Origin: Schaalia sp. ZJ405 | GTDB taxonomy: Bacteria; Actinomycetota; Actinomycetes; Actinomycetales; Actinomycetaceae | Direction of reading: 5' to 3' | Length of the DNA stretch: 64,000 bases | Assembly: GCF_011038885.2 (NCBI RefSeq) | Contig: NZ_CP064952.1 | Span: 124,001 to 188,000 of the forward strand | Shown: one piece after another, positions 15,139 to 26,694 of the stretch | How the letters are laid out: every line of letters begins with the position of its first letter | Numbering within the stretch: position 1 is the stretch's first letter | Position numbers and translations under genes: made by a program | Notes under the pieces: model-generated | What the model saw: the letters and a program-made list of their open reading frames with translations, nothing else | Told to the model about the DNA's origin: nothing | The model's database searches: none

Positions 15139-16467
15139 TTAAGGAGCGGGAACCGCAATGTCCAAGGCGTGCCCCTGAATACGCGCAGACACTGTACGGG
15201 CGGTGCCGATCGCATCGCCATCCACCTGCACGACCTGTGGTTCGTCAACACTGACCGACGCCAAGCGAGCCTGACGGAAAGCAATTTTTCCAGTGGAAAA
15301 ACCGTCATTTTCTGCTTTGAGCCCCATCCCCTGACTGACAAGTTTGCGCGACAGATCCGCCCACCCAAGCAAGCCCGCCTCAATATCAACCGCGATGACG
15401 TCAATGAGTCCATCATCAAGCTGAGCATCGGGAGCCAGAGTAATGAACGGCAGCTCGCCGCAATTGGCGAACATCACCGAACGCGCCGTCAGTTCCGTGG
15501 TCACCTCGTCCTCGTCTCCTGAAATTGTCGAAACAGAAGCGGACGTATCCGTGTTGGGGGGAAGAACATCGGGATGCGAATACCAATCCGGGTGTGACTC
15601 ATGAGGTGACTGCATTGTGAGGCGGACATGCATCTGATCGGATGTCATTGACGAAATTCCCGACACGACGTACGCCAACCATCCGACTTTCTTCTTCAGA
15701 TCAGCATCGGTGTGCGCCATAGTTTCACCGTCGAAACCAATTCCTGAAATCACAACAAACGAGTATTCGTCGGGTTGGGGGAGATCTTCGGGTTGAGTGC
15801 GTTGTGATGCCGCTCCTTCGCCACCTTCGGTGCCCTGATTATCGAGGCCTTCGCGCTCGCGGGCCTGGAGGACGAGTCGTCCTTCGGGTGGGAGCTCGGC
15901 CTCGTCTTCGACCTCGTCAACCCGAACCCACCCGATATCGAGCATCCGATGGTCGGGTCCCAGGGCCACGCGGACAGCTGCGGGGACGTCGTCAATAGGA
16001 AGAGCGAGGTTGCGCGCGAGGAGATTACCCGTGCCGACGGGGATGATTCCCATGCGCACTGCGGATCCAGCGAGTCCGGCGGCAACCGCGCGCACCGTAC
16101 CGTCGCCGCCAGCGGCAATGACGACGGATGCGCCGAGCTTGAGTGCGCGAATGGCCTGGCCGGTTCCCGGGTCCTCAACCGATGTGTCGAGCCAATGAAC
16201 GTGGGGAATTCCCAGTTCCGCTGCCGTTGCGTTGACCTGTTCCTTGAAATGTTCGTAGTCCTCGGTGCTGGCGTGTTTCGACGGGTTGGCGATGATCCAG
16301 GGACGAGGACGACCGCGCTGCGGATCCTGTGCAATGCGCGGGGTGAGCATCGCGGCACGTCGGGCTGCTTGGGCGGCCTCGCGTTGATGGAGGAAGCGTG
16401 AAAGAAAAACTGTGCCGATCACTAAAACGAGGACGACGAGTATCCAGAAACACATCGTGAAGAGCAT
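15139..16467 (-). CDS. Diacylglycerol kinase-family lipid kinase
   Basis: This 442-residue protein has an N-terminal membrane anchor (about 6-24) and a DAGK catalytic domain with the nucleotide-binding motif AAGGDGTVRA and the downstream GTGNLLARN and GIGFDGE motifs. The C-terminal beta-sandwich ends LPFITLAPDAQLDDG and later VQVDGDAIG. Members phosphorylate diacylglycerol or related lipids such as undecaprenol-linked carriers or sphingosine-like substrates. A low-complexity insertion at about 320 reads SGDEDEVTTE and is a dispersed-motif copy; two more copies lie near the N-terminus. Confidence 0.85.
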   Translation of the reverse strand: MLFTMCFWILVVLVLVIGTVFLSRFLHQREAAQAARRAAMLTPRIAQDPQRGRPRPWIIANPSKHASTEDYEHFKEQVNATAAELGIPHVHWLDTSVEDPGTGQAIRALKLGASVVIAAGGDGTVRAVAAGLAGSAVRMGIIPVGTGNLLARNLALPIDDVPAAVRVALGPDHRMLDIGWVRVDEVEDEAELPPEGRLVLQAREREGLDNQGTEGGEGAASQRTQPEDLPQPDEYSFVVISGIGFDGETMAHTDADLKKKVGWLAYVVSGISSMTSDQMHVRLTMQSPHESHPDWYSHPDVLPPNTDTSASVSTISGDEDEVTTELTARSVMFANCGELPFITLAPDAQLDDGLIDVIAVDIEAGLLGWADLSRKLVSQGMGLKAENDGFSTGKIAFRQARLASVSVDEPQVVQVDGDAIGTARTVSARIQGHALDIAVPAP

Positions 16468-16598
16468 GTCTCTCAGCCTAGTGCGTGCGCTGCCCTCGGT
16501 GATGGAGAGAAGAAATCACTTCCTCGAAACCTGTGATGGATGCCACAGATATTGGTAGAGTTTCTCGTAATCTATAGGTGACGTCGGGAAATCAATGA

Positions 16599-19534
16599 GT
16601 GGAATGCACAATGAGTGAGAGCGCTGAAAGCCGAGAGTTTCGTGAAGCGGTGGAACTGCTCGACGATATTCGGTCGGGCCGCGTATTCGTTCTCACGGTT
16701 CCCGCGCATGTCCGCACGATGTTCGCCGCCTTCGTCAGCGGAGCGTCGCTCGAGTCCCTTGCGCACGAGCGGGGAATGAGTGTGGAGCAGGTGCGGGAGA
16801 TGCTCGAGGACGCCTTGGAGTACTCACTCGAACAGGTGATCCATGCACGGTCGATCGAAAAGATGATGAACAGAGAGAAAGAGCGACGAAACACCGAACA
16901 ACGCGTGCTCGAATGGTCACATACACATGAAGGGGTGTCGCTCAAGCACGCGGTGTCCGACCTGGGGATGAGTCTTGACGAGATCAAGCGGTATCTGGGA
17001 GATCGCCGCTTCTTTCATCTTGAGGGGACGCGCAGGAGCGCGCCGTCCTCGGCCATCAAAATGACGGAGCGCGCACACCCGCGGGTGCCTGCCAAAAAGA
17101 AAGCTGCTACGTGGCGACAGCCGAAGAAACGGCGGCAGCACCAGACACCCTCGCCGGATGCGAAAGAAAGCGAGCCGCGCAGAGAAAAGCCAGCGAGCGC
17201 CGCCGAGCACCAAGAACGTCACCTCCGGCCGTTCGACCTTGACGTGGATAAGGAACTGACGGCGGTGTCGAACGCCGAACACTCACGCACCCGACGTCGC
17301 ATGATGCGCGCAATGAGGTCGGAGCATACGACGCTGGGGCCGGGGGAAATTCTTCGCGGGATTCTGTCGAGGATGGCGGTTTTTCCAGAATGCTCTCCCC
17401 GCGTTCGTCGACTGCTTGATGAATATCTCAACGGCACGTCGATCATCGAGATCGGTCGCACATGGAATCTGCCGCCGGCGACGGTCCGTGAAATCCTCAG
17501 CCGGGCCACCCCTTTTACTCTTGACGATATTCGGCGTGCACGAGACTTCGCCCAAAAATATGACGCAGCAACAAAGAGGAAACAATTGAGACAGCGAGTT
17601 CTTGAATGGTCGGAAACACACGTGGGAATTCCTCTGTCGCAGGCCGAATCAGACCTTGATCTCGACATTGACGACATCGAGAACTTTATTGGGTGGAGAG
17701 CTGTTTTCCACAAACTCTGGGTGGATTCATCGGGGAATCGATACGGCTCTGACGACCTCGTGAAATTGTTGACGCCATTCACGGCATTTTTCCAAGCACG
17801 GGAACTTCTTGACCGTGTTCGCTCTGGGGGAGCAATTGCCGAGAACCAGCCCGAGGATGTTCACGAGATGCTCATTGCCTACGCCGACGGTGCGGCGCTC
17901 GACACCTTGAGTCGAGACAAAGGAAAGGACCCTGAACAGATCCGAGCGCTCCTTGGGAAGGCATCGCCGTATTTCCTCGAAGAAATTCGATGCGCGCACC
18001 TCATTGAAAATGTCATGTACTCCGAATACGTCCATCGATCCGAGGACCTCAGATCTGAAGAACACAGCAAGAAACTTACCCAAAGCCCGAATGACCGTGG
18101 AAAAGACGAGGCCGGATCGGGGATCGCCTCTGTCCCTGCGCGCAAGCGCAATGAAGATCGGGAATTGTGCGCGTCGTGGCCGGCTTTGGCAGATGGGCGA
18201 CGTTTCAGTGACGATGAGTTGCATGAGATTGCCGCTCCCTTTGCAGCATTCCTTGAGGTCAGAGATGTTCTTCACGGGATTCGTTCGGGTGAAGCCATCT
18301 CGCTTGGGGTGTCTGCGCTGCATCGTCAGATGCTTGTGGCCTACTCCGAAGGTCAGACCCTTGAATCACTGGGGGAACAGCGAGGGATCACTCGCGAGAG
18401 GGTCCGCCAAATTCTCACCAAGGCTTCCCCGTACCCCCTCAGAGAGATCAGACATGCTCGGACGCTTGAGGCGCAGATGTATGCCGAGTGCGTTCATCGA
18501 ATTGAAAAGTACCGAGTGATCGAATGGTCGCAGTCGCACATCGGTGTCCCGCTCACACAGGCGGTGAGTGATCTCGGGATTCCCCTGGCGCAGGTGAGGA
18601 AACACATTGGACGTCGGAAGTATCTCCACGATCATCGAAAGAGAATGGCGGGCCCACTGTATGACGACGAACAGCTCCTCGACCTCCTGAGAACATTCCA
18701 TGAGGAAACGGGGTCTTTCTCGTCGGATCAATTCGATCGATGGTCCACCGCTCGTGGTGGGCCAACCAAACAAGTCGTGATCATTCGTTTCCAGAAGTGG
18801 TCACAGGCGTTGCGTCGTGCCGGACTCAACGGAGGAAAGCAATATCACCGCATTCGCCTGTACACCGACGAGGACTGCTGGGCGGCCCTTGTCGAATTTA
18901 TTCGCTCGGGTCCAGAACGCATCACCTTTGACAATTTCGCCATGTGGCTCCAGGATCAGCCCCTGCTTCCTTCGGCAGCGCTCATCCGGAATCGGATCCG
19001 CGAACCGTGGTATGACATGCTTCGAACCGTCGTGATGATCAACGCGGGTGAAACGGAAGGGATGGACCCCACGTGGGTGCAGGAAGTGACCCGAGTCCGT
19101 GACTGGCAGGCCCAAAGAAATCAGCGAAAACGCACGATTGATGCAGACAGCCTGATTGTCAGGGCCTATCAGGATCTCGGCTATCCGCTGACCTGTGCAC
19201 GATACAACCAGTGGGCAAAGGACCGCGGGGAGCCGGTTGCGGCCTTGGTGATGAAACACGCGCAAGTCACGTGGAATGAACTCCTCCAACGGGCGGGTAT
19301 TCCCTTGAGCCGTCACCGCAATGTCTATACGCGAGACGATGCCGTGAGCGCAGTGACCGAGTATCTGGTCAGCGGGGGTGACCCGCGGTTTGAGGCGTAC
19401 CAGGCGTGGGCAAGAGACAAGGGGCGTATGAGGCCCGACGCGATTTCCCGCATCTATGGCAGCTGGAAGTTGGCTATCGCGTCAATTCGGGAAGGTATCG
19501 CGCAGAACGAGAAAGAAGCCTCCACGTTGACTCG

Positions 19535-19538
<4 letters not shown>
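16599..19538 (+). CDS. Multi-HTH protein: four sigma-region-4-like modules plus four homing-endonuclease-type repeats
   Basis: This 979-residue soluble protein starts at GTG 16599 or ATG 16611. Four modules begin near residues 13, 246, 383 and 536. Each carries a sigma-70 region-4-like helix-turn-helix (clearest at 585-610, QTLESLGEQRGITRERVRQIL), and three also have a second HTH of the form RVLEWSxTHxGxPLxQAxSDL (about 101-140, 332-371, 637-676). A Lys/Arg-rich linker spans 150-240. Residues 687-744, 755-813, 846-903 and 910-966 form four repeats with the YxxWAxxxG...GSWxxAL pattern of HNH/homing-endonuclease-associated DNA-binding repeats. No nuclease or other catalytic motif is visible. 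I infer a multi-site DNA-binding protein. An inverted repeat CTGTG-N8-CACAG lies upstream at 16531. Its stop codon overlaps thiF convergently. Confidence 0.75.
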
Positions 19539-21474
<1,936 letters not shown>

Positions 21475-21675
21475 TTAACCTCCTTGGACTGCCGTGAGGA
21501 TATCGACGACGTGGCCGTCGCGGAGCGGGCGACCCCACTGGGAACGTGGGACGACGGCACCATCAAGAGCAACGGCGAATCCGGCATCGGGCACGTATCC
21601 GAGAATCTCAGCGACGAGTTCTTCGACGGTGGTGGCGTCGGTGGTCCGCACTGTGCCATTCACAGTCAGTGTCAT
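21475..21675 (-). CDS. thiS: Sulfur carrier protein ThiS
   Basis: This 66-residue ubiquitin-fold protein ends with the obligatory Gly-Gly (TAVQGG) and contains the TVEELV and VVPRSQW family positions. The ribosome site AAAGGAG precedes two adjacent ATGs; the second (21675) has the better spacing. It sits between thiO and thiG with no gap to thiG. Confidence 0.95.
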   Translation of the reverse strand: MTLTVNGTVRTTDATTVEELVAEILGYVPDAGFAVALDGAVVPRSQWGRPLRDGHVVDILTAVQGG

Positions 21676-21736
21676 CATTCTCCTTTGATGGGATGGATGG
21701 TCAGGGAGGGTGTCCAATGAGTGGTCTCTTGGGCAG

Positions 21737-22819
21737 TTACCCGCGCATGGGATCGCATGCAGATAGGTCAATGTGGCAGTCCTTGTGCTCGGCGATGTCT
21801 GCGGTGACTCGCGAGGCGAGGGCGGCCAGGAGGATGCCGTGCCGGAAGAACCCGGAACACACGATCTGGTGATCGGCGACGCGTCCGATGTAGGGCAGGT
21901 CGTCGGGAGTTCCGGGCCGCGCCCCCGCCGTCAGCTCAATGAAGTCACATTCTTCAATCCCGGGGATCACTCGGATCGCGTCTTGAATGAGCTGGTACAT
22001 GCCGCCAACGCTGGGCTCGGGTCGTCCGTCCTCGCGCGTTGTTGCTCCGATAGCGATGGTGCGGTCCTCGCGGGGAATGATGTACACGGGGCGGTCTTCA
22101 ACGAATCCTCGGACAACGTGAGTCACCAGGGGATACAGGTGATCTGGGACGCGCACTCGAACAATGTCTCCGTACACGGGACGCAGGTGATTCGTCCAAT
22201 GCCCCAAGGTGTGTGCTTCGAGGCCGGTTGCGTTAATGATCTCGTCGGCTTCCACGCTGCGTTGGGAAGTTGTCAGCGTATTGCCGTCAATCGCTGTGAC
22301 CCGCTCCTTGACCAGCGTGACTCCGAGGTTTGTTGCAGCGTCGAGCAGTGCGCGGAGGAATTGCCGGGGAAAAAGTTGCGTGTCCTCGACAATGGATACT
22401 GCGCCGGAGAGGCGCGCAGAGAGCGCAGGCTCACGTTTCCGGGCTTCAGATACCGCAAGGGGGTCGATCCTCATCCCGCGTGCCGACTGGTATTCGGTGA
22501 GATCGCGCAGGTGCTGGGCATCGGCCCTGTCGGCAGCGATGACGAGGGTTCCTTCTTCGCGATATCCGGTGGGACGGTCGGTGTGCGCGGTGACAAGACG
22601 AAGAAGCTCGGGATAGAGACGGCGGGACTCACGCATCAGCGGAAATAGGGCGTCCTGTTGGTAGACGACCTCGGCGTAGGGTGCGAGCATTCCGCCGGCG
22701 TGGTGGCTGGCACCGCTCATGGGTTCCGGGTCGAAGACAGTGACGCTGTGGCCTCGGTCGGCCAGGGTCAACGCCGTGGACAGACCAATGATTCCGGCTC
22801 CGGCGATGGCAATTTTCAT
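21737..22819 (-). CDS. thiO: Glycine oxidase
   Basis: This 360-residue FAD-dependent amine oxidase provides dehydroglycine for thiazole formation in aerobes. The N-terminal FAD motif is KIAIAGAGIIGLSTALTLADRGHSV with the second-strand acid in FDPEP, and the C-terminal motif ARPGTPDDLPYIG is present. Its ATG overlaps the thiE stop (ATGA). A 61-bp gap separates it from thiS. Confidence 0.93.
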   Translation of the reverse strand: MKIAIAGAGIIGLSTALTLADRGHSVTVFDPEPMSGASHHAGGMLAPYAEVVYQQDALFPLMRESRRLYPELLRLVTAHTDRPTGYREEGTLVIAADRADAQHLRDLTEYQSARGMRIDPLAVSEARKREPALSARLSGAVSIVEDTQLFPRQFLRALLDAATNLGVTLVKERVTAIDGNTLTTSQRSVEADEIINATGLEAHTLGHWTNHLRPVYGDIVRVRVPDHLYPLVTHVVRGFVEDRPVYIIPREDRTIAIGATTREDGRPEPSVGGMYQLIQDAIRVIPGIEECDFIELTAGARPGTPDDLPYIGRVADHQIVCSGFFRHGILLAALASRVTADIAEHKDCHIDLSACDPMRG

Positions 22820-23475
22820 GACTGTCCTGCTTTCTCGAAGTTCGTGATGATCGTGCGCGCGTACTGTGTGGGATCCTCGGAATTCATGAATCCTCGGACA
22901 ATGGCGACTCCTGCAACGCCGGTGGAAGCAAGGGCCTGAACGTCGTCAAGGTGGATGTCACCGATCGCAACAACGGGAACGCGCGAAAGCGCGACAAGCT
23001 CGGCGTAACCGTCAAGGCCGATGGGTGTGCGTCCCGAATTCTTTGTTGGGGTGGGCCTGAAAGGGCCACAACCGATGTAGTCAATGTATTCAGCAACGTT
23101 GTTTGCACGTTCAACGAGATCGCGGGTACCCGTTGTCAATCCAACAATGGCGTCGGGGCCGAGCAGAGCTCGAACGTGTTCGACCGGAAGATCATCTTGG
23201 CCAACATGAACACCGTCGACCCGTGCTCCGCGCTGTCGAAGGGCCAGTGCAACGTCAACGGCATCATCGATGACCAGGGCGGCGCGTGTTCCGTCGAGTG
23301 CACGCGACACGACAAGCCCCAGGTCGAAAAGCTGTCGGGGAGTGATTGGTTTAGATCGCAGTTGAATGATTCCTGCTCCGCCGAGTGCAGCGGCCCGGGC
23401 CCGTTGAGCGAGCCGGAATGGGTCGTCGGCACCGGTAACGAAGTAGGCGCGCAGATCAGGTTGGGGCCGAGTCAT
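22816..23475 (-). CDS. thiE: Thiamine-phosphate synthase
   Basis: This 219-residue TIM-barrel enzyme joins HMP pyrophosphate to thiazole phosphate to give thiamine phosphate. The motifs IQLRSK, LVIDDAVDVAL, GVHVGQDD, IGCGPFRPTPTK and VAIGDI are all visible. It is the first gene after the TPP riboswitch and leads the operon thiE-thiO-thiS-thiG-thiF. Start ATG 23475; GAGGAACGG lies about 12 nt upstream, within reach of riboswitch control. Confidence 0.95.
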   Translation of the reverse strand: MTRPQPDLRAYFVTGADDPFRLAQRARAAALGGAGIIQLRSKPITPRQLFDLGLVVSRALDGTRAALVIDDAVDVALALRQRGARVDGVHVGQDDLPVEHVRALLGPDAIVGLTTGTRDLVERANNVAEYIDYIGCGPFRPTPTKNSGRTPIGLDGYAELVALSRVPVVAIGDIHLDDVQALASTGVAGVAIVRGFMNSEDPTQYARTIITNFEKAGQS

Positions 23476-23486
23476 CGGATGAACCG

Positions 23487-23616
23487 TTCCTCTCTTCCTT
23501 CGCTGGTCCTAACCAGACAGGTTCAAACGGTCCGCACCGCAATAGTGCAATCTCAGCCCGATGCATCGGGCACCCGCGGGGTTAACGGCTTCGACGATAC
23601 CTCAAAAGAGAGGGGT
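23487..23616 (-). promoter_or_regulatory. TPP riboswitch (THI element)
   Basis: The minus strand carries the conserved elements in order: GCGGGTGCCC, GGGCTGAGA, TTTGAACCTG, TCTGGTTAG, ACCAGCGAAGG. Flanking CCTCTCTT (about 23607-23614) and AAGAGAGG (23487-23494) can extend the closing P1 stem. The 3' flank overlaps the region just before the thiE ribosome site, so TPP binding probably blocks translation or transcription of the thi operon. Confidence 0.95.
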
Positions 23617-23658
23617 TTTCCATCATCGCTGAGGCTCCCCCTCCGGTGCGCGCATGTC

Positions 23659-23680
23659 ATTAACGAGGACGAGGCGGGGG
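23659..23680 (+). repeat. Intergenic copy of the dispersed motif
   Basis: CATTAACGAGGACGAGGCGG and the following GG abut the stop codon of the DUF523 gene (23681). Eighteen bases, including 8 of flank, match the copy inside the DUF6541-like gene at 12215. Confidence 0.85.
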
Positions 23681-24154
23681 TCAGTCGTGGGCGATGACGT
23701 CAATGCCTCGGGACTTGAGAATTGCTGTCAGCACACCGTCTCCGCTCACCTGCACGCCCGAATGAGTGCCGTCATACACCGTTCCACAGCCGCACGAGGG
23801 ACTGCGTGCCTGAAGAATCGCGGTGGTGACACCGGCAGATACGGCTTCGTCGGCAACGGCCTGCGCTCCGGCAACGAACTCTAAGGACACGTCGGTGCCG
23901 TCTGCGGTGAGAACGCGAGCTCGTCCTCGTACCACATCATCTGCACTTCCTCCGACGATTTCCGCTGGAGGTCTGGGCGTGGGGAGACCCCCGGAACGTT
24001 CAGCGCACCGGGCGATCGCACGGCCCTGGTCAACGGCGGCAATGATCGCTGGGTCGGGCTTGGCCGCACCGTCGTAGCGGCACGGAATCCCCGCGAGGCA
24101 CGCGCTGACAAGGATCGGAGCATCCGACTGGTTGGGAGCGGAAGGGGAAGACAT
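23681..24154 (-). CDS. DUF523 family protein
   Basis: This 157-residue protein has the DUF523 pattern: LVSACLAGIPCRYDG near the N-terminus, then CAERSGGLPTPRPPAEI and QARSPSCGCGTVYDG, with conserved cysteines suggesting metal or cluster binding. The molecular function is not established. Its start overlaps the nitroreductase stop (TGATG), so the two are translationally coupled. Confidence 0.9.
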   Translation of the reverse strand: MSSPSAPNQSDAPILVSACLAGIPCRYDGAAKPDPAIIAAVDQGRAIARCAERSGGLPTPRPPAEIVGGSADDVVRGRARVLTADGTDVSLEFVAGAQAVADEAVSAGVTTAILQARSPSCGCGTVYDGTHSGVQVSGDGVLTAILKSRGIDVIAHD

Positions 24155-25038
24155 CAGTGCAGCGCCAGGCCCTGCTCGTGGAGGATGTCAAGCATTGGAC
24201 ACGTGTGGGCGTCTCCTGTACCGATTGCTGTGGCGACGAGGGTTGAGAAGGACTTGAGGTTGAGTCCCCCATCGCGCAGGTCGTAATACTTCGTGACGTC
24301 ACTGTTGTAGTCGGCAAGCAGGTCCGCGTATGACTCGACGTGCGGATAAGTATTTTCGGCGGTCATCACCGAAATCGGCAGGCGTGGCTTGTATTGAGGG
24401 TCCTGATCTGGATGACCAACGAGCAGGCCAAGCAGCGGGAAAGTCAGCCGGGGGAGTTTGAGCGCGGTGATGACGCGGCGGGGATCTCCGGTGATTGATC
24501 CGAGGAATACGGTGCCCAGGCCCAGAGATTCGGCGGCGAGGGCGGTGTTTTGAGCAGCGAGGATCGCGTCTTCAACACCGCAGAGGAAAAGGTTTGTTGA
24601 TGACAGAACGTCGGTGTTTGTGCCGGCTTCTTCGCGGATGCGGGCGTTGCGGTAGAGGTCGACAACGAAAATGAAGAGTTCACCGCGGGTGCCGCCGACG
24701 TAGGGCTGTCCGGATGAGCGGTAGATTTCCTCGCGAACCGCGGGGTCGGTGATGCGGATGACCGTCATCTGTTGGAGGAACGAGGACGTGGCCGTGTGAC
24801 GGGCGACGTCGAGCAGGGTGGTGACAATGGAAGAATCGACCGGCTCGTCGGTGAATGCCCGGATTGTTCGGTGACTCATCTGGGTGCGGATCGTGTCGTT
24901 TTCCACCGGTGTGTGTTCGGCGGTGAGAAAGGCGAGGTGTTGATCGCCACCGGATGTGGGAAGTGGTGAACCGGGAAGTGAATGATCTGCCATGATGAAC
25001 CGTTGCCCTTTCGCGTCGGTGTCTCTATTGTTGCCCAT
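24154..25038 (-). CDS. NfsA-like FMN nitroreductase
   Basis: This 294-residue flavoprotein is likely a NAD(P)H-dependent nitro/quinone reductase. Family positions include SHRTIRAFTDEPVD, the SSGQPYVGG core segment, and LAAESLGLGTVFLGSI. The C-terminal region PQYKPRLP matches the NfsA subfamily FMN/NADPH contact region. An alternative start at MADHSL (24993) is possible; neither start has a strong ribosome site. It is cotranscribed with the DUF523 gene. Confidence 0.85.
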   Translation of the reverse strand: MGNNRDTDAKGQRFIMADHSLPGSPLPTSGGDQHLAFLTAEHTPVENDTIRTQMSHRTIRAFTDEPVDSSIVTTLLDVARHTATSSFLQQMTVIRITDPAVREEIYRSSGQPYVGGTRGELFIFVVDLYRNARIREEAGTNTDVLSSTNLFLCGVEDAILAAQNTALAAESLGLGTVFLGSITGDPRRVITALKLPRLTFPLLGLLVGHPDQDPQYKPRLPISVMTAENTYPHVESYADLLADYNSDVTKYYDLRDGGLNLKSFSTLVATAIGTGDAHTCPMLDILHEQGLALH

Positions 25039-25236
25039 CTGCCCGATGTGGCGCCAGAGTGTGTGGAATGTGAAAAATCGCGGTCAAAAGATTGTGAATA
25101 ATCGTCAAGTTTTCACCTTGAATTCTTTGTGAAATGTTCATGAACCCATGAGAAGTGTCAGATTTGGGTGACAAATCAATGACAACCTATTTTTTCGTAA
25201 AATCGCGGGCGATTGCCGAGGTGAACGGGGCGTAGG

Positions 25237-25671
25237 ATGTCTGATGTGAATACACGAAGAATTTTCTCCGCATTAACCGCTCTTTCTCTGGTCACCGTCG
25301 CACTTGCCGGTTGTCAGGGGACCTCTGATAAGAACTCCGCACATTCCTCCACTGAGACAATGACCTCGCAGTCCGGCGAGGCCACGATGAAGCTCGCGCC
25401 GATTCAGAAGGATCCTACCCTCCTCGACGGCGCTGAGGTGACGCTTCCCTCCGAGCGCGTTCTCGTCTTCAACGTTCCTGCCGAAGATGACGCGACGAAG
25501 TGGATGGGATCGATCGAGGACGCGACTGTTGCGGAGTTCGTTCCCGGAACCAAGTCCGACAAACCGACGATTCGTCCCTTGGCTGTCACTGAGGGCACGA
25601 CCGTGACCCTGACGAACCCTGCTGGCGAGACCGTGACCTTCACATTGAAGATCACCGAGGGAGCCAACTGA
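25237..25671 (+). CDS. Small secreted lipoprotein
   Basis: This 144-residue protein has a signal peptide with lipobox LAGC (Cys about residue 26), a Ser/Thr-rich linker and one soluble domain with a beta-rich look (TTVTLTNPAGETVTFTLKI). I do not recognise the family. A GTG three codons downstream of the ATG also fits the ribosome site. The 200-bp AT-rich upstream region holds likely promoter sequence and no other gene. A strong terminator follows. Confidence 0.75.
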   Translation: MSDVNTRRIFSALTALSLVTVALAGCQGTSDKNSAHSSTETMTSQSGEATMKLAPIQKDPTLLDGAEVTLPSERVLVFNVPAEDDATKWMGSIEDATVAEFVPGTKSDKPTIRPLAVTEGTTVTLTNPAGETVTFTLKITEGAN

Positions 25672-25758
25672 GTCCGTCGATACAGATACGTCTTTGCATC
25701 TCCGGCTAACTCTGCGCACGGGTGAGTCCCGTATGTGACGGGACTTGCGCGAAGCAAA

Positions 25759-25806
25759 CCCCCGCGAAGTGCACCACTGCGGTGCGATTCGCGGGGGTTC
25801 TTTGTG
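25759..25806 (+). terminator. Rho-independent terminator after the lipoprotein gene
   Basis: CCCCCGCGAA pairs with TTCGCGGGGG, with an inner GCACC/GGTGC hairpin, followed by TTCTTTGT. Confidence 0.9.
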
Positions 25807-25869
25807 GCCTCGGCACCTAAAAGAAAGGCCGGAGCGAAAGGACGTGAGCGGGACGCCTCGGTGGGAAAC

Positions 25870-26694
25870 CTAGTGGAGGATCCGCGCGAGGAAATCGCGG
25901 GTTGCGGCTTCGCGTGGATCGTCAATGACTTGCGAGGGCGGGCCCTGCTCGACAATACGTCCGTGCTCAAGGAAAACAACGCGATCGGCTGCCTGACGAG
26001 CAAAGCCAATCTCGTGCGTCGCCATGAGGATCGTTGACCCCTGAGCTTTGATTTCGCCAACCAGATCAAGGACTTCGCCAACGAGCACCGGGTCCAGTGC
26101 CGACGTGATCTCGTCAAGGAGAAGCAACTCGGGGTTCGTTGCGAGCGCACGGACAATCGCGACGCGCTGCTGCTGACCACCCGAGAGACGATCGGGGAAT
26201 TCCTTCGCTTTCGCGTCGAGTCCAATGCGGGCAAGAAGCTCCATTCCGCGCTTCGTGGCACGGTCGTTGTTCCAGCCGTGGACCTTTCGCGCGGCAAGGG
26301 TGACATTGTCGAGGACGGACATATGGGGGAACAGGTTGTAATGCTGGAACACGACTCCGATGCGTGCACGGATCGCATCCGTGTCGACGTCGGGATCGGT
26401 GATGTCCTGGCCAGAAAGGAAGATCTGCCCGTCATCAACGCGTTCAAGGAGATTTGCGCAGCGCAGGAGAGTTGACTTGCCAGAGCCGGAAGCTCCCAGG
26501 AGCACAACGACCTCGTGAGCAGCAACGTCAAGGTCGAGGCCGCGCAGGACGACGTTGTCTCCGAAACGTTTGACGACCCGCTGGGCGCTGAGCACGGGCA
26601 CGGCGGCGGCATCAGCCGCCGGAGAAACAGAAGCGGCGGGCGTTGTGCCGCCAGGCGCGGGGGTGGCGGGGGTGCCGGGTGGAGTTGTGGTCAT
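25870..26694 (-). CDS. Polar amino acid ABC transporter, ATP-binding protein
   Basis: This 274-residue GlnQ/HisP-type ATPase has Walker A GASGSGKST, Q-loop VFQHYNLFPHM, signature LSGGQQQRVAIVRAL, Walker B LLLLDEITSALD and the His switch MATHE. The first 30 residues are a Pro/Ala/Thr-rich extension not usual in the family. It overlaps the permease stop by 1 bp and completes the transporter operon (binding protein, permease, ATPase). Confidence 0.95.
   Translation of the reverse strand: MTTTPPGTPATPAPGGTTPAASVSPAADAAAVPVLSAQRVVKRFGDNVVLRGLDLDVAAHEVVVLLGASGSGKSTLLRCANLLERVDDGQIFLSGQDITDPDVDTDAIRARIGVVFQHYNLFPHMSVLDNVTLAARKVHGWNNDRATKRGMELLARIGLDAKAKEFPDRLSGGQQQRVAIVRALATNPELLLLDEITSALDPVLVGEVLDLVGEIKAQGSTILMATHEIGFARQAADRVVFLEHGRIVEQGPPSQVIDDPREAATRDFLARILH

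Noticed and set aside
15139..15522. Plus-strand reading frame of 132 codons starting at 15124
   Set aside because: It is antisense to the diacylglycerol kinase C-terminal domain, which has clear family motifs; no ribosome site or recognisable protein.
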